Below, piece after piece: positions 38,453 to 46,102 of a stretch of DNA of 53,866 bases. The translations under genes were made by a program, and so were the position numbers. The DNA comes from a virus. The number at the start of each line of letters is the position of its first letter. Position 1 is the stretch's first letter. The notes beneath the pieces were generated by a model. The model saw nothing but the letters and a program-made list of their open reading frames with translations. It was not told the DNA's origin and made no database searches. Location of the stretch: the IMG/VR virus record IMGVR_UViG_3300038450_000073, positions 1-53,866 of that record; one strand, written 5' to 3'.

Positions 38453-38768
38453 CGAGGAACGGGCGGCGCTGCTCGCCCAGCTACGCGACGCGAACGACGA
38501 GCGGGCGCGGACGATGCGCGCCGAGACGGGCAAGGCCCTGGCGGGCATGTCGAACGTCTACATCGTGGCGCTCTTGGAGCAGCTGCTGGGCGGTCCGGGC
38601 TCACTAGCCCACGTCGAGGCGTGCGTCCTCTACGAGGAACGCCGCGCCGAGGCGCTGGACCAGATCGAGCCCCAGGCGCGCCAGATGCACGACGCCGAGG
38701 TCGAAGCGGCGAAGGAGATGGCAAGGAACCGGGCGGGCCCGCGGCTCGTCGTACCAGGGAGGAACTGA
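38445..38768 (+). CDS. Small helical protein in head operon
   Basis: 107 residues from ATG 38445, with AGGAAGGGG upstream; GTG 38436 is less likely. Almost entirely helical ('DANDERARTMRAETGKALAG', 'VEACVLYEERRAEALDQ'). Could be a scaffolding- or chaperone-like protein. No family recognised. Two bases before the PLD-like gene. Confidence 0.5.
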   Translation: MPDEERAALLAQLRDANDERARTMRAETGKALAGMSNVYIVALLEQLLGGPGSLAHVEACVLYEERRAEALDQIEPQARQMHDAEVEAAKEMARNRAGPRLVVPGRN

Positions 38769-38770
38769 CC

Positions 38771-39310
38771 GTGGCCATCCAATTCACGGACATCACCAGC
38801 TTGCAGGTACTACTGGCGCCAGAGCAGGGGGCCGAGATTCACGCCACGGTGCTGACTGAGCTCGCCCTGATCAAAGCGGACGGGGCCTCGCTCTACTCGT
38901 CGCAGTACTCGTTCACCTGCGAGGACATCGCCCAGGCGATGAACGCGTGCTGGCTCGCCAACCCCAAGGGCGTCGGTATCTTCGACGCGTCGTGCTACCA
39001 CGATGACAGGCTTGACAAAACCTGCGTCGGCATCGCGACCGCGGGCATCGCCGCGGCGCGGTGGGCCGTCGGGTCGATGCCGGGCAACGAGATCGTCCAC
39101 GACAAGCTCTACTGCTCGCCTGAGCTGGGCCTCGTCTTCACCGGCTCTTATAACTTGTCCAGCTCGGCGTCGAAAGAGGCGAATAACGCCTTGTTCATCA
39201 CGTCGAAGTCGATGGCCGCCTTCTTCGCCGCGGAGATCGAGAAGAACCTGGTCATCGTCCGCGCCAACCCAGGACTGTCGGTCGCGACACCCGAGAAGCC
39301 GAGCTACTAG
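38771..39310 (+). CDS. Phospholipase D-superfamily nuclease-like protein, single HKD motif
   Basis: 179 residues, GTG start with AGGGAGGAAC upstream. 'IVHDKLYCSPE' (His110, Lys112) and 'FTGSYNLSSSA' (Gly125, Ser126, Asn128) make one HKD-type motif; the usual Asp after H-x-K-x4 is replaced by Pro. The N-terminus has 'SLYSSQYSFTCEDI' and a Cys-rich core. One-motif members such as Nuc dimerise to form the active site and cleave phosphodiesters. No signal peptide, so a role on DNA in head assembly, or as an injected protein, is more likely than lipid cleavage. Confidence 0.65.
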   Translation: MAIQFTDITSLQVLLAPEQGAEIHATVLTELALIKADGASLYSSQYSFTCEDIAQAMNACWLANPKGVGIFDASCYHDDRLDKTCVGIATAGIAAARWAVGSMPGNEIVHDKLYCSPELGLVFTGSYNLSSSASKEANNALFITSKSMAAFFAAEIEKNLVIVRANPGLSVATPEKPSY

Positions 39311-39556
39311 ATGGCCAAGAAGAAGCGCGTCACGGTGGAGTGGACGGACAGCACTGGTCCGCCTGGTGGCAGAACTACGGTCTGGACTGACCTTGCCAAT
39401 TACGACTCGGCTCCCAGCAAGATCGTGACGAGCGGCTACATCGTCAAAGAGAAGCACGGCTACATCGTGGTCGCGTCTTCAATTTCGAGCACTGGACACG
39501 TCGCGGGCCTTATGACCATCCCCAAGAGCGCGATCACGAAACTGCGGAAACGCTGA
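39311..39556 (+). CDS. Small basic beta-rich protein
   Basis: 81 residues, ATG immediately after the upstream stop. Strands ('KRVTVEWTDSTGPPGGR', 'GYIVKEKHGYIVVASS') and a basic start and end suggest a small nucleic acid- or protein-binding barrel. No family recognised. One-base overlap with the next gene. Confidence 0.5.
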   Translation: MAKKKRVTVEWTDSTGPPGGRTTVWTDLANYDSAPSKIVTSGYIVKEKHGYIVVASSISSTGHVAGLMTIPKSAITKLRKR

Positions 39557-39759
39557 TGGCCTCCGCCAAGCGCATCGACCCCGAGGACACGGTTGACAAC
39601 GTCATCTTCGGCATCGTCAAGCTGCAGAAGGAGGGCTGGGCGCTAGTGAGCCTGTCACTCGACTTTGCCTACCAGGAGCCCCAGCCCGCCGGCCAGAAGC
39701 CGAAGAAGCACAAGCTGCCCGTCGAGGCCACGATGGTCGTCCGGCTCCGGCCCGCCTGA
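39556..39759 (+). CDS. Small hypothetical protein
   Basis: 67 residues; ATG overlaps the preceding stop by one base and its own stop overlaps the next ATG. 'DNVIFGIVKLQKEGWALVSL' then a Pro/Lys stretch and a final strand. Unknown. Confidence 0.45.
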   Translation: MASAKRIDPEDTVDNVIFGIVKLQKEGWALVSLSLDFAYQEPQPAGQKPKKHKLPVEATMVVRLRPA

Positions 39760-39917
39760 TGCCGCGCCGCAGCGGGTCGTCGCGTTGGAGGCGCCTGTCG
39801 TGGTGGCCGCCCAGACGCCGCGGCTCTGGCGCGCACGGGCACCAGCAGTGGCAGCTCTCGCGCCGCAAGCCACGGGAGAACCGCGTGCCGGTCGTGCGGA
39901 AGGCGGTGGAGCGGTAA
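39759..39917 (+). CDS. Very small Arg/Trp-rich protein
   Basis: 52 residues from an ATG overlapping the upstream stop, ending where the next ATG begins (TAATG). About a third Arg, with 'SSRWRRLSWWPPRRRG'. Its coupling to both neighbours supports translation; the composition suggests binding to DNA or to acidic proteins. Unknown. Confidence 0.4.
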   Translation: MPRRSGSSRWRRLSWWPPRRRGSGAHGHQQWQLSRRKPRENRVPVVRKAVER

Positions 39918-40279
39918 TGCCCGTCGCCTGCTTCGACCTCGACGGCACGCTGGACAGCTACGTCCCGACGTTCGTCCCGCTGCTCGGCGCGATGAAGAAG
40001 GCCGGGAACTGGCACATCGTCGTGCTCACTGGCGACGAGCAGGACACCGTCACCGCGGAGAACATCGCCCAGAAGCAGGAGTACCTGGCCGAGCTGGGCT
40101 ACGGCGCGTTATACGACGAGGTGACCATCGTCGCCAAGCCGACAGCATCGAACAAGGCGCTCTACATCGCGGACAACCACGTCGTGCTGTTCGTGGACAA
40201 CAGAGCCAAGAACCTGAAGGCCGCGCTGGACGCCGCGCCGGGGTGCCTGTGCCTGTTGCCGTGGGCGACGCGGGAGTGA
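39917..40279 (+). CDS. HAD-superfamily phosphatase-like protein
   Basis: 120 residues. 'CFDLDGTLDS' gives the HAD motif DxDGT (Asp7, Asp9); 'HIVVLTGDE' fits motif II, Lys138-equivalents are among 'AKPTASNKALYI', and 'VVLFVDNRAKN' is motif IV-like. It is shorter than many HAD enzymes and lacks a cap domain, resembling small phage HAD proteins of unknown substrate. Its 3' end faces a minus-strand gene with palindrome site 10 between them. Confidence 0.65.
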   Translation: MPVACFDLDGTLDSYVPTFVPLLGAMKKAGNWHIVVLTGDEQDTVTAENIAQKQEYLAELGYGALYDEVTIVAKPTASNKALYIADNHVVLFVDNRAKNLKAALDAAPGCLCLLPWATRE

Positions 40280-40283
40280 AATG

Positions 40284-40297
40284 CCTAGACGTCTAGG
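40284..40297. promoter_or_regulatory. Palindrome site 10, between convergent genes
   Basis: Perfect CCTAGACGTCTAGG in AATGCCTAGACGTCTAGG, 4 nt after the + strand stop and overlapping the stop of the minus-strand gene ending at 40293. Confidence 0.75.
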
Positions 40298-40613
40298 ATT
40301 TTGGCGGTGCCAGATAGCGATTCCCGAACTCGTGCGCCTCAGCTGGCAGGGTGGTGTTGAACGCGCCGTTGTTGTTCTCGTCCTCCACCCACGCCCATTC
40401 CTGCGGGCGGTAGGAGTGATGGGGTGGCTTGCTCATGTCGCCATAGACGTACAGCGTCCCATCTGGGTCGACCGCAAAGCTGGAGTCGCCGTGACGTGCG
40501 AAAAAGCCGTGGTCAGGGACGAACTCGTAGCCAAGCGGGTCTTCCGGCGTTGCCGCGGGGTCCAGAACTCGGACGCTGATCTCGCTGCCGACGTGACCAT
40601 GCAGGATTTTCAT
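40293..40613 (-). CDS. Lone minus-strand protein, unknown
   Basis: 106 residues; on the minus strand CGGAGGGAAC precedes ATG, a strong RBS. Beta-rich N-terminus ('MKILHGHVGSEISVRVLDPA'), then 'FARHGDSSFAVDPDGTLYVY' and 'QEWAWVEDENNNGAFN'. It resembles no family I know. Its transcription opposes the head operon. A divergent promoter region (40614-40786) separates it from the gene at 40787; a TAGGGT and a degenerate early-promoter core (40681-40697, minus strand, 12 of 16 bases) lie upstream of it. Confidence 0.6.
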   Translation of the reverse strand: MKILHGHVGSEISVRVLDPAATPEDPLGYEFVPDHGFFARHGDSSFAVDPDGTLYVYGDMSKPPHHSYRPQEWAWVEDENNNGAFNTTLPAEAHEFGNRYLAPPKS

Positions 40614-40695
40614 GGTGTTCCCTCCGTTGGTTTACCTTCCGACGCGCGCCACCCTACACCTGCGCTGTATCAGTGTGGTCCGGTGTCTGACTCCC

Positions 40696-40736
40696 GCGTG
40701 AATCCCACGCGTGACGTTCGATGGTGCGTAGACTCG
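40696..40736 (+). promoter_or_regulatory. Bipartite promoter-like element, copy 2
   Basis: Same two blocks and 12-nt spacer as 3299-3339, with -10-like TAGACT at 40729-40734. It would drive the protease-scaffold-capsid genes, giving coordinated expression with the tail genes. Confidence 0.6.
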
Positions 40737-40786
40737 CCCCAAGCGAGCGATGAGGTGAAGGTGGTGACCCGGCAAGGAGCGCGAGC

Positions 40787-41146
40787 GTGAGCGACGGGCG
40801 CGCGGAGCGCGCGCACCAGGTCGCCCAGCCGTTCCTTACCTCGCTGGACCGGCACCGCCGCCGCGAAGTCCTCGACAGTGCCCGGCAACTGCTCCGCGAG
40901 CACGGCCCGGAAGGGCTGCTCAGCGACCCTGGGGCTGTGCCCAAGATGACCCGCGCCCAGGTCCGCCAGATGTACCGGGCGATGGGCTGGCGGGGGAGCA
41001 AGGCGCACCGGCACAACCTCGACCGCCAACGCAAGCGCGTGGCGCAGGCCCTCGCCCTCGACCAGGCGCTCACCGCGGCCGACGCCGAGGCGCGCATGGG
41101 GCCAATCGAGCACGCGCGCTATCGCATCAGGGAGGCCGTCTCGTGA
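40787..41146 (+). CDS. Small basic helical protein upstream of protease
   Basis: 119 residues from GTG 40787, RBS AAGGAGCG. Helical and basic ('QPFLTSLDRHRRREVLDSAR', 'KAHRHNLDRQRKRVAQ'), with 'MTRAQVRQMYRAMGWRG'. First gene after the bipartite element. Might be a minor head or DNA-binding protein. No family recognised. Confidence 0.5.
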   Translation: MSDGRAERAHQVAQPFLTSLDRHRRREVLDSARQLLREHGPEGLLSDPGAVPKMTRAQVRQMYRAMGWRGSKAHRHNLDRQRKRVAQALALDQALTAADAEARMGPIEHARYRIREAVS

Positions 41147-41670
41147 GCGGCCGCGCTGTAGTCATCGAGAGCCCGAGCGACGAGGTGCTGGCGAAGCTGC
41201 TCGAATCACCTGCCGCGTCCCCGCCGACGTTGCCACCGCACATTGAGGCGTCCCAGCCTGGCACGGTCATAAAAGCGCAGGCTGCCGACCGATTTCTCCT
41301 GGTCGTTGCGTACCCAGCGATGAAGGCCGACGTGGGGGTGGCCAAGGACGGGTTCCGCGATTTCGCCCGTGCTGATGCCGTCGAGAAGGCGTGCTGGGCC
41401 TTCGCCCGTCACGGCCTGCAGCTCGGGCTGTGGCATGAGAAGGGCCACGAGGATTGCGGCGAGGTGGTCGAGAACTGCATCTACCGCGGCCCGGACTTTA
41501 CGGAGAACGGCCAGTCGATTTGTAAGGGCGACTGGCTGGTCGGCTCCATTCTCTCCCCTTACGCCTGGGAGATGTTCGAGAAGGGCCTGATCGGAGGGGC
41601 CAGCATCGAGGGGCCGTGTCGCCGGAACCTCACCCCGCCGCCCGAAGTGCTCGCGTCGCTGAGGAGCTGA
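41143..41670 (+). CDS. XkdF-like putative prohead protease
   Basis: 175 residues, GTGA overlap. 'ACWAFARHGLQLGLWHEKGH' supplies the conserved His region and 'ICKGDWLVGSILSPYAWEMF' with 'KGLIGGASIEGPCRR' the conserved C-terminal part of XkdF-type phage proteases, in which Ser near the 'G.SI.G' segment is the expected nucleophile. Such enzymes cleave scaffold and capsid delta domains during maturation. Placement just before scaffold and capsid genes supports this. It might also process the portal fusion. Confidence 0.6.
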   Translation: MSGRAVVIESPSDEVLAKLLESPAASPPTLPPHIEASQPGTVIKAQAADRFLLVVAYPAMKADVGVAKDGFRDFARADAVEKACWAFARHGLQLGLWHEKGHEDCGEVVENCIYRGPDFTENGQSICKGDWLVGSILSPYAWEMFEKGLIGGASIEGPCRRNLTPPPEVLASLRS

Positions 41671-41671
41671 G

Positions 41672-43450
41672 ATGACCACGGAAATCTCCGAACTCGAAGA
41701 CCTGGACGTGCACACGCTCCACTTTGTCAAGGCTGGGGCCAACGGCTTCCGCGAACTGCTCGCCAAGGCCGAGGGTGACACCCCGTGCCCGACGTGCGGA
41801 GGGAAGAAGACGATTCTCCAGGGCAACCGGAAGTGCCCGGACTGCGCCGGGACCGGGAACGCGACGACCGTTGAGAAGGCGCTGGCCTGCGAGTGCGACG
41901 CCTGCCTGGTGCTCTCGACGCTCCAGAAGGCGCTCGTCGCGGGCGACGACGGCGAGATCGCCAAGGCCGAGCTGTCGAGCGCCAAGATCAACGACCTGCC
42001 GGACAGCGCATTCGCGTACATCGAGGGCGGCGGCAAGAAGGACGACGAGGGCAAGACCACCCCGCGCTCGCTGCGCCACTTCCCCGTCCACGACGAGGCG
42101 CACGCCCGCAACGCGCTCGCCCGCGCGCCCCAGTCGCCGTTCGGCCCCAAGGCGATGCCGAAGATTCGCGCCGCCTGCCACAAGTTCGGCATCGAGATTT
42201 CCGACGAGGCCGACAAGGGCCTCACCATCAAGGACGGGGGCGCCATCGTCTCGGCGCTCAACCAGGCGGGCAGCTCGGGGCCGTACCCTGGCTCGCCTGA
42301 GTGGGAGGCGCAGGACGCGCAGATTCTCATCGACGCCGGCACGTCCCTCGCGGACGCCGGTCGCAAGCTGCAGCAGGTTCTCGACAGGGAACAGACAGAG
42401 GTCGCGGTCGGAGGCAAGCCCCACGACGTGGAGGATGTCTTCGACCTCGAAGACGCGCTCAGCGCGTTGGACGCAGTGCTCGGCATCACAGCACGGATGG
42501 CTTTCACGGAGCAAGCCGAAGGCCAGGCCGCGGGCGTGTCGAAGGCTGGACGGAGGTTGTCGGGCGTGTCGGTCGACAAGGTCGTCGCGGCACGGACAGC
42601 GGCCGACCAGTTGCGTACTCACCTAACCGACTTGCTCGGTCCGGACGATCCGGCCGCGGCGGGCGGTAAGACCGCCACGAAAGGGGCGTTCGACATGGAA
42701 ATGACCCAAGAGCAGTTCGACGCGGCTGTGACCGCCAAGGCCGGAGAGGTCGCCGCCAAGGCGATTGCCGACCACGAGGCGGAGAAGGCCAAGGTCGAAG
42801 CGGATGCCGTGAAGGCGGCAGCCGACGAGAAGGCCGCGAAGAAGGCGGCCAAGAAGGCGAAGCAAGAGAAGCGGGCAACCAAGGTCGCGGCGGCAGCCAA
42901 GGCCGAGGCGGACCGCAGGGCGACGATGAGCGACACCGAGCGGGTGGCGGACGACGCGGCGAAGGCCGAGGCCGACAAGGCCAAGGCGGACGCGGCGATG
43001 CTCCGTACCCTCGCCAAGCTCGTCGCCAAGAAGGGTGACGCCGACGCGCTCATCCGGGCGGCCAAGGCCGTCCAGAGGGGCGAAGCTCCCGACGAGACGC
43101 GGAAGGAAATCGCAGAGCTCCGCGCGACGGTCGAGAAGGTTGCCGGCGAGGTCCCCCACTCCGGGAGGTTCCCACTCAGCCCCGGAGCAGGCACGGACGC
43201 AGCCGCGGCAGCGTTGAAGGCGTTGGCGGGGTTCACCCGCGGTGACGGCATCGGCGGGGAGACCCAGGAAGCCGTCGCCAAGAGCTTCGACGACCGCATC
43301 GAAGCGGCCGTGAAGGCTGGCAACGACATGGAGGCCGACTGGCTCCGTGCCGAGAAGGCCCGCATCATCATGACCAGGGCCGAGATCGGCCGCGGTTTCC
43401 CGACGGACGGCGGACCCGAGAAGGTCCCGTCCCCGGCGGTGCCGCGGTAG
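41672..43450 (+). CDS. Scaffold-like protein with zinc knuckles and DUF6582-like domain
   Basis: 592 residues. Residues 1-35 ('EDLDVHTLHFVKAGANGFRE') resemble XkdF C-terminal segments. Two DnaJ-like CxxCxGx motifs ('CPTCGGK', 'CPDCAGTG') and a 'CECDAC' follow (about 38-75). Residues about 105-175 match DUF6582 ('LPDSAFAYIEGGGKKDD', 'SLRHFPVHDEAHARNAL'). Residues 340-450 are an Ala/Lys/Glu coiled coil typical of scaffolds ('AEKAKVEADAVKAAADEKAA'). The gene lies directly before the capsid gene, as scaffolds do. Removal by the protease after assembly is expected. Confidence 0.65.
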   Translation: MTTEISELEDLDVHTLHFVKAGANGFRELLAKAEGDTPCPTCGGKKTILQGNRKCPDCAGTGNATTVEKALACECDACLVLSTLQKALVAGDDGEIAKAELSSAKINDLPDSAFAYIEGGGKKDDEGKTTPRSLRHFPVHDEAHARNALARAPQSPFGPKAMPKIRAACHKFGIEISDEADKGLTIKDGGAIVSALNQAGSSGPYPGSPEWEAQDAQILIDAGTSLADAGRKLQQVLDREQTEVAVGGKPHDVEDVFDLEDALSALDAVLGITARMAFTEQAEGQAAGVSKAGRRLSGVSVDKVVAARTAADQLRTHLTDLLGPDDPAAAGGKTATKGAFDMEMTQEQFDAAVTAKAGEVAAKAIADHEAEKAKVEADAVKAAADEKAAKKAAKKAKQEKRATKVAAAAKAEADRRATMSDTERVADDAAKAEADKAKADAAMLRTLAKLVAKKGDADALIRAAKAVQRGEAPDETRKEIAELRATVEKVAGEVPHSGRFPLSPGAGTDAAAAALKALAGFTRGDGIGGETQEAVAKSFDDRIEAAVKAGNDMEADWLRAEKARIIMTRAEIGRGFPTDGGPEKVPSPAVPR

Positions 43451-43466
43451 CAACACCCACAGAAGG

Positions 43467-43486
43467 CGCGCGCGATCCCGCGCGTG
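43467..43486 (+). other. GC hairpin between scaffold and capsid genes
   Basis: CGCGCG-ATCC-CGCGCG, extendable by two pairs, in the 68-base gap before the capsid RBS. It could stabilise the capsid mRNA 5' end or reduce readthrough, so adjusting protein ratios. Confidence 0.4.
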
Positions 43487-43518
43487 CCCGGACATCGACG
43501 TAAGGAGCACAACCCAAG

Positions 43519-45018
43519 ATGAGTGCTGGAGCCGATCTCCTCGGCGTGACCGAGGAGACCTTCAACGCGATCAAGGGGACCCTCACCACCGGCCTCACGG
43601 CCTCGACCGGCCTGCAAGGTGTGAACCTGCAGGACTACGTGTCGTTGGTCCCGTGCAAGACGCCGACCAGGGACTCCCTGCCGCGTGTAGCGGCACCGCA
43701 AGGTGCCCAGTACGCCTACTGGCGCACGTTCCTCAACGTGAACGCCCTCCAGGCGGACGGTGCCGAGCCCACCGACTTCGGCGGTTCGGCAACCGAGATG
43801 GACCTGCAGAACGTCTTCGCGCCCTTTGGTCTCATCGCCAAGCACGGCATCGTGACCGAGGACGCCATCGCCCTGGCCGGCGGCTACGCCGACGCCCTGG
43901 CGGTGCAGACCCTGGAGACGATGAAGCAGGAGTTCATCACCGAGAACATCAACGTCCTGCACTCGCAAGCGTACGCCGTCCCAACCCTTGGAACCATCTC
44001 GCTCTCGGTGAGCGCGACGAATGGCTACATCGGCTCGGGCGCGACCGCCTACGTGTGGGTCGCGGCCCGCAGCGGGAAGAACTACTTCTACGGCGGGTCG
44101 GGACCGGCCAGCGCGTCGTCCCACACCTCTGTCGGGACCACGTCGACGACGAACTCCGTCTCGGCGTTCATCCCGGCGGTGCGGACGGCGGTGGCCTGGG
44201 ACTGGTTCGTGGGTTCGTCCTCGTCCAACGGGGTCTACTACACGACCACGACCGTGAACTCGGTGACCATCACGACCATCCCCACGACCCCGCAGGCGGT
44301 TCCGAGCCTGGCGCTGATCTCCAGCGTCCAGCCGACGACCCCGCCGACGGCGGACACGTCCTACCAGTCCTACTGGATCAACGGCTACGTGGCCTCGATC
44401 CTCGGCGACTGGTCGACGGGTGCGTTCGGTTCGTCCTACGTGACGCCCGGACAGGGCACCGCGCAGGGGTCCATCTTCACCTCGCTCGACGGCGGGCAGT
44501 TCCACGTCGAAGGCGCGGCGATCCTGGAGCTCGACGAGCTGGACCTGGCGATCTACAACAACTACCCGGGGGTCTCCCCGGCGCGGTTCATCGTCGGCAC
44601 CCAGATCGTGAACGACCTGGCCAACGCGGCCCTGTCGTCCCCCCAGGCGATCCTGTTCTACCAGGGCGCCCTGGAGGACCGGCAGCGGCTGGTCATGGGC
44701 GGCACGGTGGCGAACTACCTGAACAAGACCGACGGGCAGACGCAGATCGAAATCTTCGTCGACCCGTACATGGTGCCGGGCGAGCTCATCGCCGAGGTGC
44801 GTGCGGTCCCGTTCATGGGTTCCAACGTGAAGACGGCAAGCCGAGTCGAGACGCTGCGTGACTACCAGCGCTTCGACTACTTCCCGAACTACGTCGCCAA
44901 CTCCTCGGCCGGCGGCCCGCGTCACGAGTTCGACGTGCGCTGCTTCGAGGCGTTCGAGACGGTGGTCGGGCCGACGATGGCGGTCCTCGCCAACATCGCC
45001 CCCGGGCTCGCCTCTTAA
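43519..45018 (+). CDS. Major capsid protein (HK97-fold type)
   Basis: 499 residues, RBS AAGGAG before ATG. The N-arm ('ADLLGVTEETFNAIKGTLTT') and 'VSLVPCKTPTRDSLPRVA', a central 'GIVTEDAIALAGGYADALAV', and the C-terminal 'PARFIVGTQIVNDLANAAL', 'LVMGGTVANYLNK', 'IFVDPYMVPGELIAEV' follow HK97-like capsid order. Residues about 160-300 are a Ser/Thr-rich insertion that looks like an extra surface domain, which makes it longer than a minimal capsid protein. It is followed by a strong hairpin, then the sugar-modification genes. Confidence 0.8.
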   Translation: MSAGADLLGVTEETFNAIKGTLTTGLTASTGLQGVNLQDYVSLVPCKTPTRDSLPRVAAPQGAQYAYWRTFLNVNALQADGAEPTDFGGSATEMDLQNVFAPFGLIAKHGIVTEDAIALAGGYADALAVQTLETMKQEFITENINVLHSQAYAVPTLGTISLSVSATNGYIGSGATAYVWVAARSGKNYFYGGSGPASASSHTSVGTTSTTNSVSAFIPAVRTAVAWDWFVGSSSSNGVYYTTTTVNSVTITTIPTTPQAVPSLALISSVQPTTPPTADTSYQSYWINGYVASILGDWSTGAFGSSYVTPGQGTAQGSIFTSLDGGQFHVEGAAILELDELDLAIYNNYPGVSPARFIVGTQIVNDLANAALSSPQAILFYQGALEDRQRLVMGGTVANYLNKTDGQTQIEIFVDPYMVPGELIAEVRAVPFMGSNVKTASRVETLRDYQRFDYFPNYVANSSAGGPRHEFDVRCFEAFETVVGPTMAVLANIAPGLAS

Positions 45019-45029
45019 CGACAACGGAA

Positions 45030-45067
45030 GGGGACCGGCGGGTGCTCCTGTCCACCCGCCGGTCTCC
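45030..45067 (+). terminator. Strong hairpin after capsid gene
   Basis: GACCGGCGGGTG and CACCCGCCGGTC form a perfect 12-bp stem with an 8-nt loop, extendable outward by about three pairs. It starts 12 nt after the capsid stop. No T-run follows; it may end or trim the capsid transcript. Confidence 0.65.
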
Positions 45068-45102
45068 GCTGGCAGGGACAGGAACGAGACAGGGAGGCAG
45101 GA

Positions 45103-45546
45103 ATGTTCATCAAGCACTTCGCCAAGAAGACTTGGCGTGAAAAGAGCCCGGTCAACCCCGGCCACAGCGTCACGACCTACCAGTGGACCGGGAGCGGCAC
45201 GACCAAGATCGTCCACGGTGAGCGCGAGTACGAGGCCGACGACAACGGCTGGATCGACGCACCGCCCGACGTGGTCGAGACGTACCTGCGGATGCACGTC
45301 ACGGTCGGCCGCGGCGACCAGTCCACATGGATGACGCAGCCCGACGCCCAGGCCCAGGTCCGGGCGGGGTTCATGGACGAGGCCGAATCGGTCTTGGGCA
45401 AGACCGTCGTGCCCGTGCTCACGCGCCCGCGGCTCGTCGCGCCCCCGCTCCCGGCCGCGCGTCCCCGCCCTACGCCCCCCCCGCGGCGGGGACCGGCCAA
45501 CCGCGGGCTGGGGGACGACGGCGCACGCCCGCCGTCTGCTTCGTAG
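45103..45546 (+). CDS. Small protein after capsid gene, Pro-rich tail
   Basis: 147 residues, RBS GGGAGGCAG before ATG. Residues 1-95 look folded ('WREKSPVNPGHSVTTYQW', 'KIVHGEREYEADDNGWID', 'PDVVETYLRMHVTVG'), similar in size to head-completion proteins. The tail is Pro/Arg-rich ('PPLPAARPRPTPPPRRG'). Its 3' third overlaps the -1 frame of the following glycosyltransferase-like gene, so the true end of one and start of the other are unclear. Confidence 0.55.
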   Translation: MFIKHFAKKTWREKSPVNPGHSVTTYQWTGSGTTKIVHGEREYEADDNGWIDAPPDVVETYLRMHVTVGRGDQSTWMTQPDAQAQVRAGFMDEAESVLGKTVVPVLTRPRLVAPPLPAARPRPTPPPRRGPANRGLGDDGARPPSAS

Positions 45547-46097
45547 CGGTCCACGCCCACCCACTGGCGCTCGCGGCCCTGCGGCGCTTCGCACCGGGAG
45601 CGGTGGTCGTCACGGTCAAGGCGGGCGACACGACGGCCTACAGCCGCACCTGGGCCGAGTGGTGGGCCGCTGGCGAGGCGTTCGCTCTCGTCGAGCAGGA
45701 CATCGAGATTCACGGCACGGTGCTCTCGCAGTTCCGGCGCTGCGCGGAGCCCTGGTGCGTCTTCCCCTACAACGGCCCCGGCTACGGCGGCGTGGGAGGC
45801 GACCCGGTCCTCTACGGCGCGCTCGGCTGCGTCCGGTTCTCCGCGGCACTGCTCGCGGCCGAGCCGGACCTGCCCGCCTACGTGGGCGCCATCGACGACG
45901 CGCCGGGGCTCGCCCGCGGGGACTGGCGGAGGCTCGACGCGCGCGTCCTCGGGGCATTGCGTGACCGCGGGTACTCCCCGCACCTACACTGGCCCGAAGT
46001 GGCACACCACAGGCGCTACCACGGGCTGTGCGCGTGTGGCCGCGAGCACGAGGCGTACCCGGTGGACACGGAGGGGCGCTATGCGCCCGAGGGGTGA
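45327..46097 (+). CDS. Glycosyltransferase-like protein, start uncertain
   Basis: The conserved part starts near 45525 ('AVCFVAVHAHPLALAALRR') and includes 'ALVEQDIEIHGTVLSQFRRC', 'EPWCVFPYNGPGYGG', 'GALGCVRFSAALLAAEP' and 'SPHLHWPEVAHHRRYHG'. Up to about 45520 the frame is Arg/Pro-rich and unlike a protein, and the only upstream ATG is 45327, deep in the previous gene. Fusion to the previous gene by -1 slippage at the C-run near 45474, or loss of a start by indel, are alternatives. It is clearly related to the protein at 51208-51708. Confidence 0.55.
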   Translation: MDDAARRPGPGPGGVHGRGRIGLGQDRRARAHAPAARRAPAPGRASPPYAPPAAGTGQPRAGGRRRTPAVCFVAVHAHPLALAALRRFAPGAVVVTVKAGDTTAYSRTWAEWWAAGEAFALVEQDIEIHGTVLSQFRRCAEPWCVFPYNGPGYGGVGGDPVLYGALGCVRFSAALLAAEPDLPAYVGAIDDAPGLARGDWRRLDARVLGALRDRGYSPHLHWPEVAHHRRYHGLCACGREHEAYPVDTEGRYAPEG

Positions 46098-46102
46098 GGC
46101 CG

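Noticed and set aside
42619-45594. A 991-codon open frame on the minus strand opposite scaffold and capsid genes
   Set aside because: Long antisense frames are expected in GC-rich DNA. The product is Arg/Gly/Asp-rich without recognisable domains, while the + strand holds clear capsid and scaffold proteins. The same applies to other long antisense frames, such as 5348-6496, 6750-7874 and 35910-37349.
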